Shown here piece by piece: positions 23,121 through 32,728 of a stretch of DNA of 64,000 nucleotides. The stretch is taken from contig JBBHKE010002967.1 in assembly GCA_037447655.1 (NCBI GenBank), forward strand, positions 51,016 to 115,015, in the 5' to 3' direction. The position numbers were made by a program, and so were the translations under genes. How positions within the stretch are numbered: the stretch's first letter is position 1; each line of letters opens with the position of its first letter. Source of the stretch: Zygnema cylindricum. Taxonomy: Eukaryota; Streptophyta; Zygnematophyceae; Zygnematales; Zygnemataceae. The notes below the pieces were generated by a model, which worked only from the letters and a program-made list of their open reading frames with translations, searched no databases and was not told the DNA's origin.

Positions 23121-23361
23121 GTCGTGCATGACAGTACAACCGTGAATGGCATGCATCACATCCCGCGTGGGTCGCCGAAAAACACCTGAAAATGAATGAC
23201 CATTACATATGTACAGTATTTGTGACCACAATCGGAGGACAAATCATATTTACTGCAAGAAATAATAAATGAATCTGCCCGGAAAGAAACAAATTATTTC
23301 GAACACATAGACTTAGCAAGGAAATAGAAGACAAAACAAGATCAGGTAATTAAGGATGGAA
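23121..23361. repeat. 240-bp direct repeat, left copy
   Basis: Nearly the same as 24305-24547 in the same orientation, starting GTCGTGCATGACAGTACAAC and including CCCGCGTGGGTCGCCGAAAA. A few substitutions distinguish the copies. It may mark an old duplication at the 3' end of gypsy fragment D. Confidence 0.8.
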
Positions 23362-24304
23362 TTCATTTGCGACAGTAGCCACTAGGCCTTGAAGTCATCA
23401 ATATTCCCAACAGGAGTCCAATCAGCTGGTAAGAACCCTTCCTTAGCCGGATGAAAGAGTCGCGATAACCAGTATTCCTCCAAGGCCAGACAAGGTGAGT
23501 ACCAGCCCGTACGGTTAGCTTCGAGACAGCAAGAAAACACCAAGTCTACTGACACAATTCACAAATCACTGCAAGTAGAAGATAGTCTGGAGGGAAACCT
23601 TGCAGACAGGCTTGCGCCAGTAGATTAGGTAAGAGCTTAGTACAAAGAGAAGGAAAAACTCTGAGACAATTACTGGGATAGACCATGGGTTTGAAAAGCA
23701 AAACCCTAACTCAAATCTAGCCTGTCACTTAATATTAGGTGGAAACCCTAAGATCACAATGTTCGACAAATCCGAGGAAAAAGCCTGCCAGAAAAACGAC
23801 AACCTTCTAATGTTGGATTCTCGTACTTAATTTGCAAAAGTTACTATTTCGCCAAATGGTATTTATTCTATGCTTTCACTAATCCGTACGTCAGCACTTA
23901 TTCATACATGTTTCTGAGTAGGCAGGTTTCTATGTTAAAACGCACCTAGTTTCAAGAGACGACCGCTGCGTGGCCGCCTCGGACTGCCTTACATCTACAC
24001 CTCGAGGATGAAAACCCTCCCTAAGCTAAGCAAAAATGATGCATGAACCTCCAAGGGTTCATGACTTCAGACATCTGTCAGGTTTGTAGTTGTTTAGATT
24101 CCTGACGTCTGATGCCGTACCGTGGTTCAGTTCCACGCTGATTTCACATTGTGTTCCAGTGGTGCCGTACGAGAGTATATTTTGACCTTTGTCCCGTACG
24201 AATCTCTAATTGTACTCTCGGAAATGTACCTATCACGTCACCTAAACTTCAATTAGTACACGATATAATCACAATACCCGTTGACGTCTTATGGCATGAC
24301 AGCT
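23362..24304. other. Spacer between the 240-bp direct repeats
   Basis: No open frame of interest and no family recognised. Contains several GTACGG-type motifs (for example 24160-24200). It may be LTR or 3' UTR sequence of element D but I cannot show terminal TG/CA ends. Confidence 0.4.
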
Positions 24305-24547
24305 GTCGTGCATGACAGTACAACCGTGAATGGCATGCATCACATCCCGCGTGGGTCGCCGAAAAACACCAGAAAATGAATGACCATTACATATGTACAG
24401 TATTTGTGACCACAATCGGAGGACAAAGCATATATACTGCAAGAAATAATAAATGAATCTGCCCGAAAAACAAGCAAATTATTCCGAACACCTGGACTTA
24501 GCAACGAAATGAAAGACAAAACAAGATCGGGTAAGTAAGGATGGAAT
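24305..24547. repeat. 240-bp direct repeat, right copy
   Basis: Right-hand partner of 23121-23361. It directly follows, in minus-strand sense, the PHD-finger end of gypsy fragment D, so it is likely 3' non-coding sequence of that element. It ends at a poly-C run (24549-24557). Confidence 0.8.
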
Positions 24548-24608
24548 CCCCCCCCCCTCCAGCTCCTTAGCCTGCGGGGGAGATGGTTAGGATAGCCGGT
24601 AGGTCGCG

Positions 24609-25064
24609 TCACCCGTGGCAAAACCACTGTCCAGCCGGGATAGTGTGCAAAGGTGGAACCAAACACTCCATATGGAATCCTAAATTGCAATAGTCACAAA
24701 GGAGCATTGTTGTTTCTCCATCAGATCGTCGGTATAATAGGCACTCAGTGGCCTTGGTAATTGGTATCCGCCACGGGTCCATGCTGTGGGAAAGATCGGG
24801 TAGATAGCAGGGGGCACAATGTTTCGAATGCTCCCCCAAAGTTCGCGTGTCGGCCCCTTGTAGGCTTAATAATCTATTGGGGTCGATTTTTGTTATCCTC
24901 AAAAATATGAGCTGACACATCCGTGTCAAGTGTATCAAAAGTTTGCCGTCGCAAATAAACGTAATCCCCCACCCGAAAGGGTTTTTGTCGTGGTCGGTAG
25001 CTGCCATTGCGAGTCGTCGCAAACCGTTAAGAGTCTTCGTGTTGGGCAATCTGCAAGTTTTCAA
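24609..25064 (-). pseudogene. Gypsy D C-terminal region with PHD finger
   Basis: Residues 108-151 of this frame look like a C4HC3 PHD finger: C108, (Tyr111 where Cys2 is expected), C123 and C126 (LLCDYCNLGFHMECLVPPLH), H131, C134, then IPAGQWFCHG ending in a TGA at the expected last Cys. PHD fingers read histone H3 tails; in retroelements such readers may steer integration, as chromodomains do in chromoviruses. Two ligand losses, both explicable by one base change, suggest recent decay. The preceding sequence (about 25064-24750) is the integrase C-terminal tail. Confidence 0.7.
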
Positions 25065-25290
25065 AAGCCATGGGCATTTCTTTAGCGAAAAGCAACGCTC
25101 GGTTAGTTAGTTCTTCCAAAAACAGAGAATTAGACATAAGTGGTAGAGGTAAGCTCGCGGCTTTCTGTACATTCCTACCTAGTAGTGGTTTCCGACCAAA
25201 TAACACATAATAAAGGCTGAAATTTGCCATACTGGCCTGTACAGACATGCGATAACCCATGACAATACATCCCAATGATTCATCCCACAC
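25027..25290 (-). pseudogene. Gypsy D integrase C-terminal extension
   Basis: MGYRMSVQASMANFSLYYVLFGRKPLLG corresponds to 'MGYRFSRQASLHSYSPYFILFGRHPILP' of element B and is the usual sequence after the gypsy integrase core ('T..SPF.L.FGR.P.LP'). Joined to the preceding core by a frame change near 25300. Confidence 0.75.
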
Positions 25291-25305
25291 TGTAATCTGT
25301 TTTTC

Positions 25306-25803
25306 TCAGCAATGTTTACGCAAAGCACGCTTAAAGGTTTGTACTGCTCTCTCTGCCAAACCATCTGCTTGAGGATGATCTCGGCTCGTCCGCCGGTGAT
25401 CCATTAACGCCTCGTCCAGCATCTCCTGAAATTCACCGCGGAACTCGGTTCCTTGGTCGGTAAGTACTTCTGCCGGGGCTCCGTATCGGAGTAACACATA
25501 CTCTTTGAAAGCTGCCGTGGTGAGTTTGGCAGTTTTCTGTGAAAGGGCCACAACTTCCACCCATTTGCTGAAATTTTTGATCATAATCATAATGTACTGC
25601 TTGCCCCTTCGAGAAATGGGAAAGGGTCCTGCAAGATCACACGACCACCTGTAAAAGAGACCCCGAATAGGCAAGGGCTGAAGGGAGGTTTGTCGGTTAG
25701 AAAATAAAGTTCTTAGCCGGTCACAGATGCTGCATTCGTGCAACACAGCCGCCACATCAGCCTGCATGCCGGACCACCAATAACATGCCTGTACCAAACT
25801 CAA
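25306..25803 (-). pseudogene. Gypsy D integrase core
   Basis: Integrase zinc-binding end (CYWWSGMQADVAAVLHECSICDR; the upstream histidines lie outside this frame) and DDE core. The catalytic triad is visible: Asp in WSCDLAGPFP, Asp in LTDQGTEF, Glu in ADGLAERAVQTFKRALRKHC. The core is open for 165 codons, making it the best-preserved part of D. The copy as a whole is broken, hence the pseudogene call. Confidence 0.85.
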
Positions 25804-26095
25804 AGTCCGTTTGGTGCCATAGTGTCCAAGGTCAGTACGAATTTGGTTGATAAGTGATAATCGTTCCGTCGGTCGTGGGACATGCCGGTGACTTCCATCT
25901 TAGAGAAGACGAATAAGTGAGCCCCCCATCCATAAGTAACTTTGGGCTCTCTTACGAACACGCTCCTCTTCCATTGGTAAGGTGCCCGCCCGAAAAGACT
26001 GAGTAGATAGGAAAAGAATTAAAGCACTGTCCCGCCACGGATCGTGTTCGGTTTTGTGATATGTAGGTGCGGAAAAACTGTAGATCTGATGCGCT

Positions 26096-26776
26096 TCAGC
26101 CGATAGGGAGGCAACCGTTTCGCCATCCAAAATCCTGTCGTACACCGTTATCATTGGAGTGGGGCAAAGGGTTCATTGAGAGGCCGTCGGCATTCAAACC
26201 GAGGAGCCCCGGTCGATGGATTATTTCCATGTCATATTTCTGCAAAATAAGAGCCCAACGAGCTAATTTGCCGGATAGCTTGTCATTGGTCATGAGCCAA
26301 TGCAATGGTTGATGGTCAGTAAGAAGGGTAAAAGGCTTGCCATAGAGATAATGTCAGAAATGCACAATACCCCAAACTGTGGCATGGCACTCCCCCTCAT
26401 AACTACTGTAATTTGACTCTGCTTGATTGTTTCTCCGACTGGCATAAGCCACCACATATTCCTCACCTGTGAGTTCACGCTGAGTTAGGATGGCTGCAAT
26501 ACCGGGCTTACCAAAGTTCGTCTGTAGGCAAAATGGCAACTTCTGATTTGGGGGACGAAGAATACGAGCGGTGGACAGTGCGTCCTTTAAGCCGTGTAAT
26601 GCCTTGATCTGAGAGGGTCTCCACGTGAACGGGAGTGATTTCTTCAAGAGTTCATTTAATGGAGATGCAACTGTGCAGAAACTAGGAACAAACCGTCGGT
26701 AATAATTGGCTAACCCCAGAAATGCACACAGGCTAATCAAATCAGTTGGGGCCGGTAGTTTACTAATTGCTTCCAC
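26096..26776 (-). pseudogene. Gypsy D RNase H region
   Basis: The frame opens with the RT thumb (LCAFLGLANYYRRFVPSFCT) then RNase H: FCLQTNFGKPGIAAILTQRE, VVAYASRRNNQAESNYSSYE, ECHATVWGI. The first catalytic Asp of the usual 'TDAS' motif is Asn here (QTNF). A second frame from 26305 continues (KLARWALILQKYDMEIIHRP), typical of gypsy RNase H ends (FDIIHRPG type). Confidence 0.8.
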
Positions 26777-27304
26777 TTTGACTTATAGCGGAGAAATTCC
26801 CTGAGATGAGATAAAATGCCCAAGGTATGGGACCCCTTCGGCCCCAAAGTTACATTTGGCAAGATGACATTTAAGTCCCACTTTTTTTTAATTCCTTCTA
26901 CACCCACTCTATATGCAATGCATGTTCCTCTATAGAGGCTGAAGCGATGATTAGATCGTCGATATAGCAACGGGCAAACTACACCCCTCTAAGACTGAGT
27001 CCATGACTTTTTGGAATACTGCCGATGCATTCTTCAGTCCAAAGGGCATAAAAGCCCATTCCCAATGTCCGTCACTACCCCAAAAAGCAGTTTTGTGTCG
27101 ATCTTTTTCCTCTATTTCGATTTGATTAAATCCCTGTCGCAAATCTAGGATGCCAAAATATTTAGCTCCGCCCACGTGATCAAAAATGTCCTCGGCCAAC
27201 GGCATTGGATGTCGGTCCTGGATTATACGTGAATTCAGTTCTCGATAGTCCCCACACATGCGACGTTCTGTAAAATTCCCCTCCACGTTTTTTTTACGGG
27301 GCAT
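26737..27304 (-). pseudogene. Gypsy D reverse transcriptase
   Basis: RT palm sequence: RRMCGDYRELNSRIIQDRHP, YFGILDLRQGFNQIEIEEKD, WAFMPFGLKNASAVFQKVMD. A frame change occurs near 26975; after it the catalytic YIDD is intact (26955-26966, read CYIDDLIIAS). At least one more stop follows (WV*). Family function is reverse transcription of element RNA; this copy cannot give one continuous protein. Confidence 0.85.
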
Positions 27305-27320
27305 GACAGTGGGCGCCGCG

Positions 27321-28377
27321 TGAAACTTTGAGACCTCTATAAGTCCTCAGAGTGGACAGCTTTCAAGAAAACTCTAGGATAACCCTGACCCCTTTGTGTT
27401 ACATCAATAATAAGTGCCACCTGGCAGACAAAAACTCTGACCACCTTCACCCCTTTGAAGGCAAGACTCCCTTGAGTCGATAGCTAAAAGAATCTCTTGA
27501 ATTTGCTCTCCTGAGCAGTAAGTTATGGAGGGTCAAAGTTTACCTTTTGTACAGAAGCTCTATGGGAGAGAGGGTCCTATCTACTAATTTTTTCTAAGTC
27601 CTATCTCTCTCACAGACTTTATCTACTGATGTACGAAGCCAATCAGATTACACTTCCGTACACAAAAGTACAACTGACGGTGTACTCGATGTACGAACAA
27701 TGTACGACATGCCTAAATGTCGACACGTGGTATATCCGGATTTGCTCCCTTAATCCTCGGAGATGTCGCGATCCAATATTATTCTGCCACGTGTCATCCG
27801 ATTGGCAATGACCATAAACCGCCGAAATCCTCTAATGCGATCTGGGCATTCATTCCGGCCGTCTGATTAAATGCACATTTAATCGTAGCCGTAATAAATA
27901 CCTGTGCGGTATTCGTTTCGCTATCCAAACAAATGCGCGGTACTTGCTTCATATCCGTACCGTACTTCGTACTTCTTCATAACTGAACCTATGTATTCCG
28001 TAAGCAGTTGTTGTTAAATGAAATATCCTACATAGTAACGTTTAAATAATTATCAGACCACATAGCACGTATCATTAGTTCTAGACCTAACACATAAGGT
28101 TAGTGTCTACCTGGTGTCTGCCGGCCGGCATGTACCAGGATCAAATCCTGGATGCATCACTAATTCTTTTAGTAAATAAACTACCATTAAATAAATCAAC
28201 TAATTCATTTCCCGTAAACCTCTGATAGCTTAGGTAGCCATGGCTCTAGCTTTCTCTCCAATTTCTTAGTGACTGCGACAAGTGTGGGAGTTGGAGAGAG
28301 AAGTTAGAGATAGACTGCCTCGGCTTCTTTCTATTTAGACGTAGAAAATACTTAAAACAGAACCATCAATTTCTACA
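27321..28377 (-). repeat. Copia-type LTR1 (3' LTR of A)
   Basis: Plus-strand ends TGAAACTTTG...TTTCTACA. Contains six GTAC cores within 27631-27705 next to a CCAAT-like motif, an ATTCTGCCACGTGTCATCC block, a second GTAC group near 27955-27975, and the plus-oriented tRNA-like/SINE-like segment from 28084 to the end. On the minus strand it starts TGTAGAAATT directly after the PPT. Confidence 0.9.
28084..28160 (+). other. tRNA-like segment inside LTR1
   Basis: Box A-like start (CCTAACACATAAGGTTAGTG) and B-box-like GGATCAAATCCTGG, about 75 nt, antisense to the element's genes. Equivalent segments occur at 33489-33563 (LTR2), 39277-39355 (LTR3), 52116-52193 (LTR4) and 60832-60906 (LTR5). A functional tRNA is not supported. 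Confidence 0.55.
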
Positions 28378-28390
28378 CTCCCCTTATTTT
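28378..28390 (-). promoter_or_regulatory. Copia A polypurine tract
   Basis: On the minus strand AAAATAAGGGGAG directly precedes the 3' LTR start TGTAGA. This is the usual primer site for plus-strand DNA synthesis. The same tract occurs at 33784-33796 and 39562-39574. Confidence 0.85.
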
Positions 28391-28630
28391 CTAGTCAATC
28401 TTTAATTTTTAGACCTCACTTCTCCTTGCAGAAAATCAGCTTAGAGGAAGGCACAGATTTGGTCATCATATCTGCTACCATCTCGCTATCTGGTCGGTAC
28501 TCTAAACTGATTATTTTGTTTTCTACTTTCTCTCTAACAAACCTTAGTCTAATGTCCATGCGTTTGGCTTTAAAATGATGTTTAAGATTGGCAGAAATGC
28601 GATTGCTGCCTGATTATCACAATAAATTTT

Positions 28631-29068
28631 CTACACACCACTTTTAAGGTGACCAAGCTCACCAAGCAAAGACTTGACCCACATCAATTCTTTTACAACA
28701 GAGCAAGAGGCCATATACTTTGCCTCCATGGTGGATTGAGCAATAACCTTTTGCTGTTTGCTACTCCAACAGCAAGCCCCATCACCCACATATAATACAT
28801 ACCCAGAAGTACATCTCCTCATAGGAGCATCACCATAACTGGCATCACTCCCAATAGCGATGTTAGTATTCTCCCCACCCAAATGCAACCATAGATCCCT
28901 AGTTCCTATCAAATATATAAGGACTCTCTTATTTGCCTCCCAATCCCTCATAGTGGGAGCATTTAGACTTCTACTCAGCACTCCTACAACAACAGCTAAA
29001 TCCGGCCGGGTACAATTCATAAAATAGATTAGACTTCCCACTACTTGCCTGTAAGGAATAGTTTGCAT
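28631..29068 (-). pseudogene. Copia A RNase H
   Basis: Copia RNase H: GSLIYFMNCTRPDLAVVVGV, LWLHLGGENTNIAIGSDASY, VLYVGDGACCWSSKQQKVIA, STMEAKYMASCSVVKELMWV. Catalytic Asp of SDA.Y is kept; the usual MEAEY is MEAKY, so one acidic residue is lost. The frame ends at a stop (SGV*) where the intact copy in C continues QKIFCDNQAAIA. Confidence 0.85.
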
Positions 29069-29113
29069 GAACTTCTGTTCTTCAGGAGATAATTCCTCTT
29101 CTAAGACTATGAC

Positions 29114-29895
29114 TCATTCTTCCTCACTCCCCTCACTTCCTTTCTTTAACTCCATTGGAGTTGTACAACTATTAGCTTTATCCATCTGAAATTTGTCAAG
29201 CATGTTCCCTATTGCTTCCTTTTGAGTCAATCTTATAATCTTTCTTTTTCGGTCTCTTTCTTTTTGAATTCCCAAAATATATTTTGCTTCCCCCATATCC
29301 TTCATTTTAAATCTTCCCTTAAGATCGGTTTTCAATTTATTAATTTTTTCCATTGATTTAGTTAAAACAAGCAAGTCATCAACATAAATTGCAATAAATA
29401 TAACACATTCCTCATCTTCAAAAACATAGATTGAGTGATTTGAGATGATCCCTATATATCCCAGACCGGTAAGAAACTCATCAAGCTTCTTATTCCACTG
29501 TTGAGGCACCTGTTTCAAACCATAAAGAGATTTAATCAGTCGGCATACCTTACTCTCCTCTCCTTCCTCCACAAACCCTTCGGATTGTCGCATGAAGATC
29601 TCCTCTTCCAATTTTCCATGCAAAAAGGCTGTCTTGATGTCCATCTGGTGCACTTCCATGTCTTTTGCTGCTGCCAGACTGAGAAGTATGCGGACGGAGG
29701 GAAATCTGACGACCGGCGCAAAGGTTTCCTCTTAGTCAATTCCCTCCTTTTGTGTAAATCCCTTTGCCACTAATAGGGCCATGTAGCGCTCGATTGTGTC
29801 ATCTGGGTTCAGTTTTAGTTTGAAAACCTACTTACAACCGATTGGTTTTCGGTTAGGTGGACAATCCACCAGCTCCGAAGTATCGGCTGCCATAA
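29114..29895 (-). pseudogene. Copia A reverse transcriptase
   Basis: RT with intact catalytic YVDD (FIAIYVDDLLVLTKS). The frame from 29659 reads MEVHQMDIKTAFLHGKLEEE, VCRLIKSLYGLKQVPQQWNK, KDMGEAKYILGIQ. Upstream it is broken by stops at conserved positions: GCK*VFKLKL (Trp in C, TGG to TAG) and GID*EETFAPVV (Tyr in C). Family role: copying element RNA into cDNA. Confidence 0.88.
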
Positions 29896-30664
29896 TTGAG
29901 GCCATCTCCTCATTGATGGCTGTCTTCCACCGGTTTCTTTCTGGACAAGTCATCGCCTCTCCATAAGTCCGAGGTTCATCTTGATGAGATAGTTTAGTTA
30001 CCTTGTTATTAACCTGTTTTTCTTGCAGTCTTTTGCTACTTCTCCTCCCTCCCTCAAAATCTGAGGCCGGAATAGATGGTTCTCGTGGATTCTTTCGAAC
30101 AAACTCGGCTTCTCCCCTATCCCTTGATTCCGAATCAATTTCCACCACGTCTTCCGCTTCGAGTAGAGTTGTCACTGGAGTTTCCACAGCCGAGTCCTTT
30201 TCGGTCTGATTTGTACCTGCAATAATGTCATCTTCTCTAAAACGTGGATAGTTAGGAAGCTCAAAGTCATCGGAATTTTCTGACTCAAATCTGATTTTTA
30301 CTGACTTTGTATATTTGAAAGGATCCACAGACTTTCCTTCATCCATAACTACTAGATGCTTTACTAAGATTATATCTTCCTTTTTTAGATCATAAACTCT
30401 GTATTGTTTAACATCCTCATCATATGCTAAAAAGTATCCTGATTTTCCTTTAGGATCTAGCTTCCTATTAGACAGATTTGTATCCAGACTGAATACTTGA
30501 CTGCCGAAAACCTTTAAGTGAGATATGTCTGGTTTCCAGCCTGTCCATTTCTCATAAGGTGTTTGATCTTTTATAGCTGAAGTAAGAACTCTATTTTTGA
30601 GGTAATTAGCATAGTTCATTGCTTCTGCCCAAAACCTTTTTCCTATCTTCTTATCTGACAACAT
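29828..30664 (-). pseudogene. Copia A integrase C-terminal and linker region
   Basis: Starts MLSDKKIGKRFWAEAMNYAN, then LKNRVLTSAIKDQTPYEKWT, HLKVFGSQVFSLDTN and the acidic linker before RT (SDDFELPNYPRFREDD). This is the standard region after the DDE core in copia pol, up to GEAMTCPERNRWKTAINEEM. The frame ends at the GCK* stop. Confidence 0.85.
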
Positions 30665-30700
30665 ACTTTTATCACTCTCACTTAGAGTTCTATTTAACCT

Positions 30701-31618
30701 TTATGCTACCCCATTCTGTTCCGGGTTTTCTGGAACTGTCTTTTGGTGTTGGACTCCTTCTTCCCTCAGAAAATCCTCAAACTGGTTAGAAGTATACTCT
30801 CCACCATTGTCACTTCTTACTCTCTTGATTGGAGTTTCATGGAGTTTTTTGCTCCATGCTTTATATTGTCTAAAACAGTCCTCAGCTTTTGACTTATTTT
30901 TCAAAAAATACACCCGCGAATACCGAGACCAATCATCATTGATAGTCATCATAAATCTCTTCCCCCCCGGTTAGGGCACTTTAGCCGGTCCCCAAATATC
31001 TGTGTGTATTAGATCTAGAATTTTTTCTCCCTTATAGGTGGCTGTTTTAGGAAAGGGTAATCTGTGTGCTTTACCTTGAGCACATCCACTATAATCACTT
31101 ATATTATCACTCTCACTGAACTGAATCCCTTCCACCACTCCCATCTTTTTCCTCTCTTTTAACTTATCTAGATTCACATGCCCAAGCCTCTTATGCCACA
31201 TCATAATATCATGAACACTAGCATAATAAAGCTTCTTTGTTTCATTACTTAAAATCAGCCTAAACATCCCTTGGCTACCTTTCTCAGCAATGAAATAGAC
31301 ATCCTCCTCAAAATTAGCAGTAAAGACTCCTTCCCTAGTGCTAGTAATAAAACCCTTATCATCTAATACAGATGTAGAGATGAGGTTTTTGTTCAGCTCC
31401 GGAATAAACAATACATCAGAGAATGTTACTATTGATGTCTTTCGTTCTACTAACACTTGGAGATCTACCGATCCTACAACAGTAGTAGTGACTATCCTCC
31501 CATTCCCGTACTCTATATCTACGGTGGGAATCTTTCTTATCTTAGTGAACAGGTGCTTATCCTTACACATGTGCATAGAGGCACCTGAATCTATAATCCA
31601 GCCTGCTTCACCTTTCAA
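30701..31618 (-). pseudogene. Copia A protease and integrase core
   Basis: The protease motif WIIDSGASMHMC (catalytic DSGA) is intact. The integrase zinc finger has HKRLGHVNLDKL but the first Cys of the C-x2-C pair is Tyr (DYSGCAQGKAHR). DDE core: Asp in LIHTDIWGP, then a stop, Asp in SDNGGEYTSNQF, and at the expected catalytic Glu a TAA (PEQNGVA* then RLNRT), where copia E reads GVAERVNRN. This copy therefore cannot make active integrase. The frame starts next to the gag stop, in a different frame. Confidence 0.88.
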
Positions 31619-32622
31619 TCCACCTTAACACATTTATGCCTTCGTGGAATTCCGACCTCGTTTTTTGCCTCCAACTCCTCATCCAATAAGAGCTCATCGT
31701 CCTTGTCCTCGGATTTTGCCTCATGTACCTGGGTCACAAGGGCCTTTTTCTTTCCTCTTGGGGTGCCATTAGTCTGCCCCTCTTTTAACCGAAGCTCGAT
31801 AAGCTTAGTGCATTCTGCCATATAGTGCCCCCGTTTCTTACAAAAATAACATAAACCTTTGGGAGCCTTTGGTCCGAACTCGACAGTCTGATTTTTCTGC
31901 TCCCTCCCTCCATAGTTTCTGGCCGGTTTTCGTGAATCCTTGTTCCTCCAATCGGTCGTAGTTGCCAGGGCTTGCCCACTCTTTCCTCCCCTTTGGATCT
32001 CAATCGTATTCTCCCGAACGAGAATCATCCCTACCACCGAGTTCCATATCCACCTTGAGTCCGAAGGGTCCTGCACATGGTTGACTATGTTCTCGAACTC
32101 ATTTGGTAACTTCATCGGTAAACAGTTAACCTTTTCTTTTTCACTAAAAACTTTTCCCGCACTCTCTAGCTCCATGAAGAGTGTAGCAAGCTCATTGCAA
32201 AAATCCAACATCTTCCCCCCTTTGTATACATACTCCTTAACTTTCTGATCAGCCAACTGTTGTTGCTCAATCGTACCACTTCGGTACATGTCTATGAGAG
32301 CCATCCAAAGATCGGATGCCCTTTCTACTTGCAAATGAGGACATGCAAGCCCTTGAGTAAGATGGCGGAGGATGAAGTGCTTTGCCGCCATATTGATGAA
32401 TTTCCAGGTATCAGTATCATTCTCCTCGTTCCTCGAAATAGGTGACATGAATGCTGAACCATTTGCTATTGGTGTGGTTGTCTCCTTCTCTTTTTTTTTG
32501 TCCACCACCTTTCCTTCCTTTGTCTCCTCCGTTGAAGATGGATCTGGTTTTGTTGTGAATCTGCTTCCTCCAAACCCTGGAGGGATTCCAAAACTTGATG
32601 GACGCCCCACTCGTCCACTCAC
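31615..32622 (-). CDS. Copia A gag
   Basis: 335-codon open frame with a UBN2-type gag core (WKFINMAAKHFILRHLTQGL, QVERASDLWMALIDMYRSGT, LPNEFENIVNHVQDP) and a CCHC knuckle CYFCKKRGHYMAEC near residue 258. It forms the particle shell and binds element RNA. It ends at a TGA one frame away from protease; in typical copia elements gag and pol are one frame, so a one-base indel is likely. The N-terminus may lie further upstream (about 32690), where a frame change interrupts it. Confidence 0.85.
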   Translation of the reverse strand: MSGRVGRPSSFGIPPGFGGSRFTTKPDPSSTEETKEGKVVDKKKEKETTTPIANGSAFMSPISRNEENDTDTWKFINMAAKHFILRHLTQGLACPHLQVERASDLWMALIDMYRSGTIEQQQLADQKVKEYVYKGGKMLDFCNELATLFMELESAGKVFSEKEKVNCLPMKLPNEFENIVNHVQDPSDSRWIWNSVVGMILVRENTIEIQRGGKSGQALATTTDWRNKDSRKPARNYGGREQKNQTVEFGPKAPKGLCYFCKKRGHYMAECTKLIELRLKEGQTNGTPRGKKKALVTQVHEAKSEDKDDELLLDEELEAKNEVGIPRRHKCVKVD

Positions 32623-32713
32623 TATCCCCCAAAACCTTTTCTCGCATAGAGCTCATGTCATCATACTTTCCCAATATATGAAGCGAGTTCCATTAAAGAT
32701 GGGTACCCTAGAG

Positions 32714-32728
32714 GGTGGGCCCATAACC
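32714..32728 (-). promoter_or_regulatory. Copia A primer binding site, half-tRNA-iMet type
   Basis: The plus strand reads GGTGGGCCCATAACC, identical to the anticodon-arm segment of plant initiator Met tRNA, so the element RNA carries its complement directly after the 5' LTR. This is the internal-fragment primer mode known for Drosophila copia and yeast Ty5, not the 3'-CCA-end mode. No spacer between LTR end (32729) and PBS. Confidence 0.85.

Larger units (their letters stand above)
24548..27320 (-). mobile_element. Ty3/gypsy pol fragment D (RT-RNaseH-INT-PHD)
   Basis: Minus-strand order RT, RNase H, integrase, PHD finger is the Ty3/gypsy order. The 5' side is cut at 27320/27321, where copia-type LTR1 begins inside the RT N-terminus (just before PTVMP, the equivalent of PTVLPPKKD in B and C). 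No gag or protease of this element is seen. The continuation is not found beyond copia A, so the join is not a simple insertion with both flanks kept. Confidence 0.85.
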
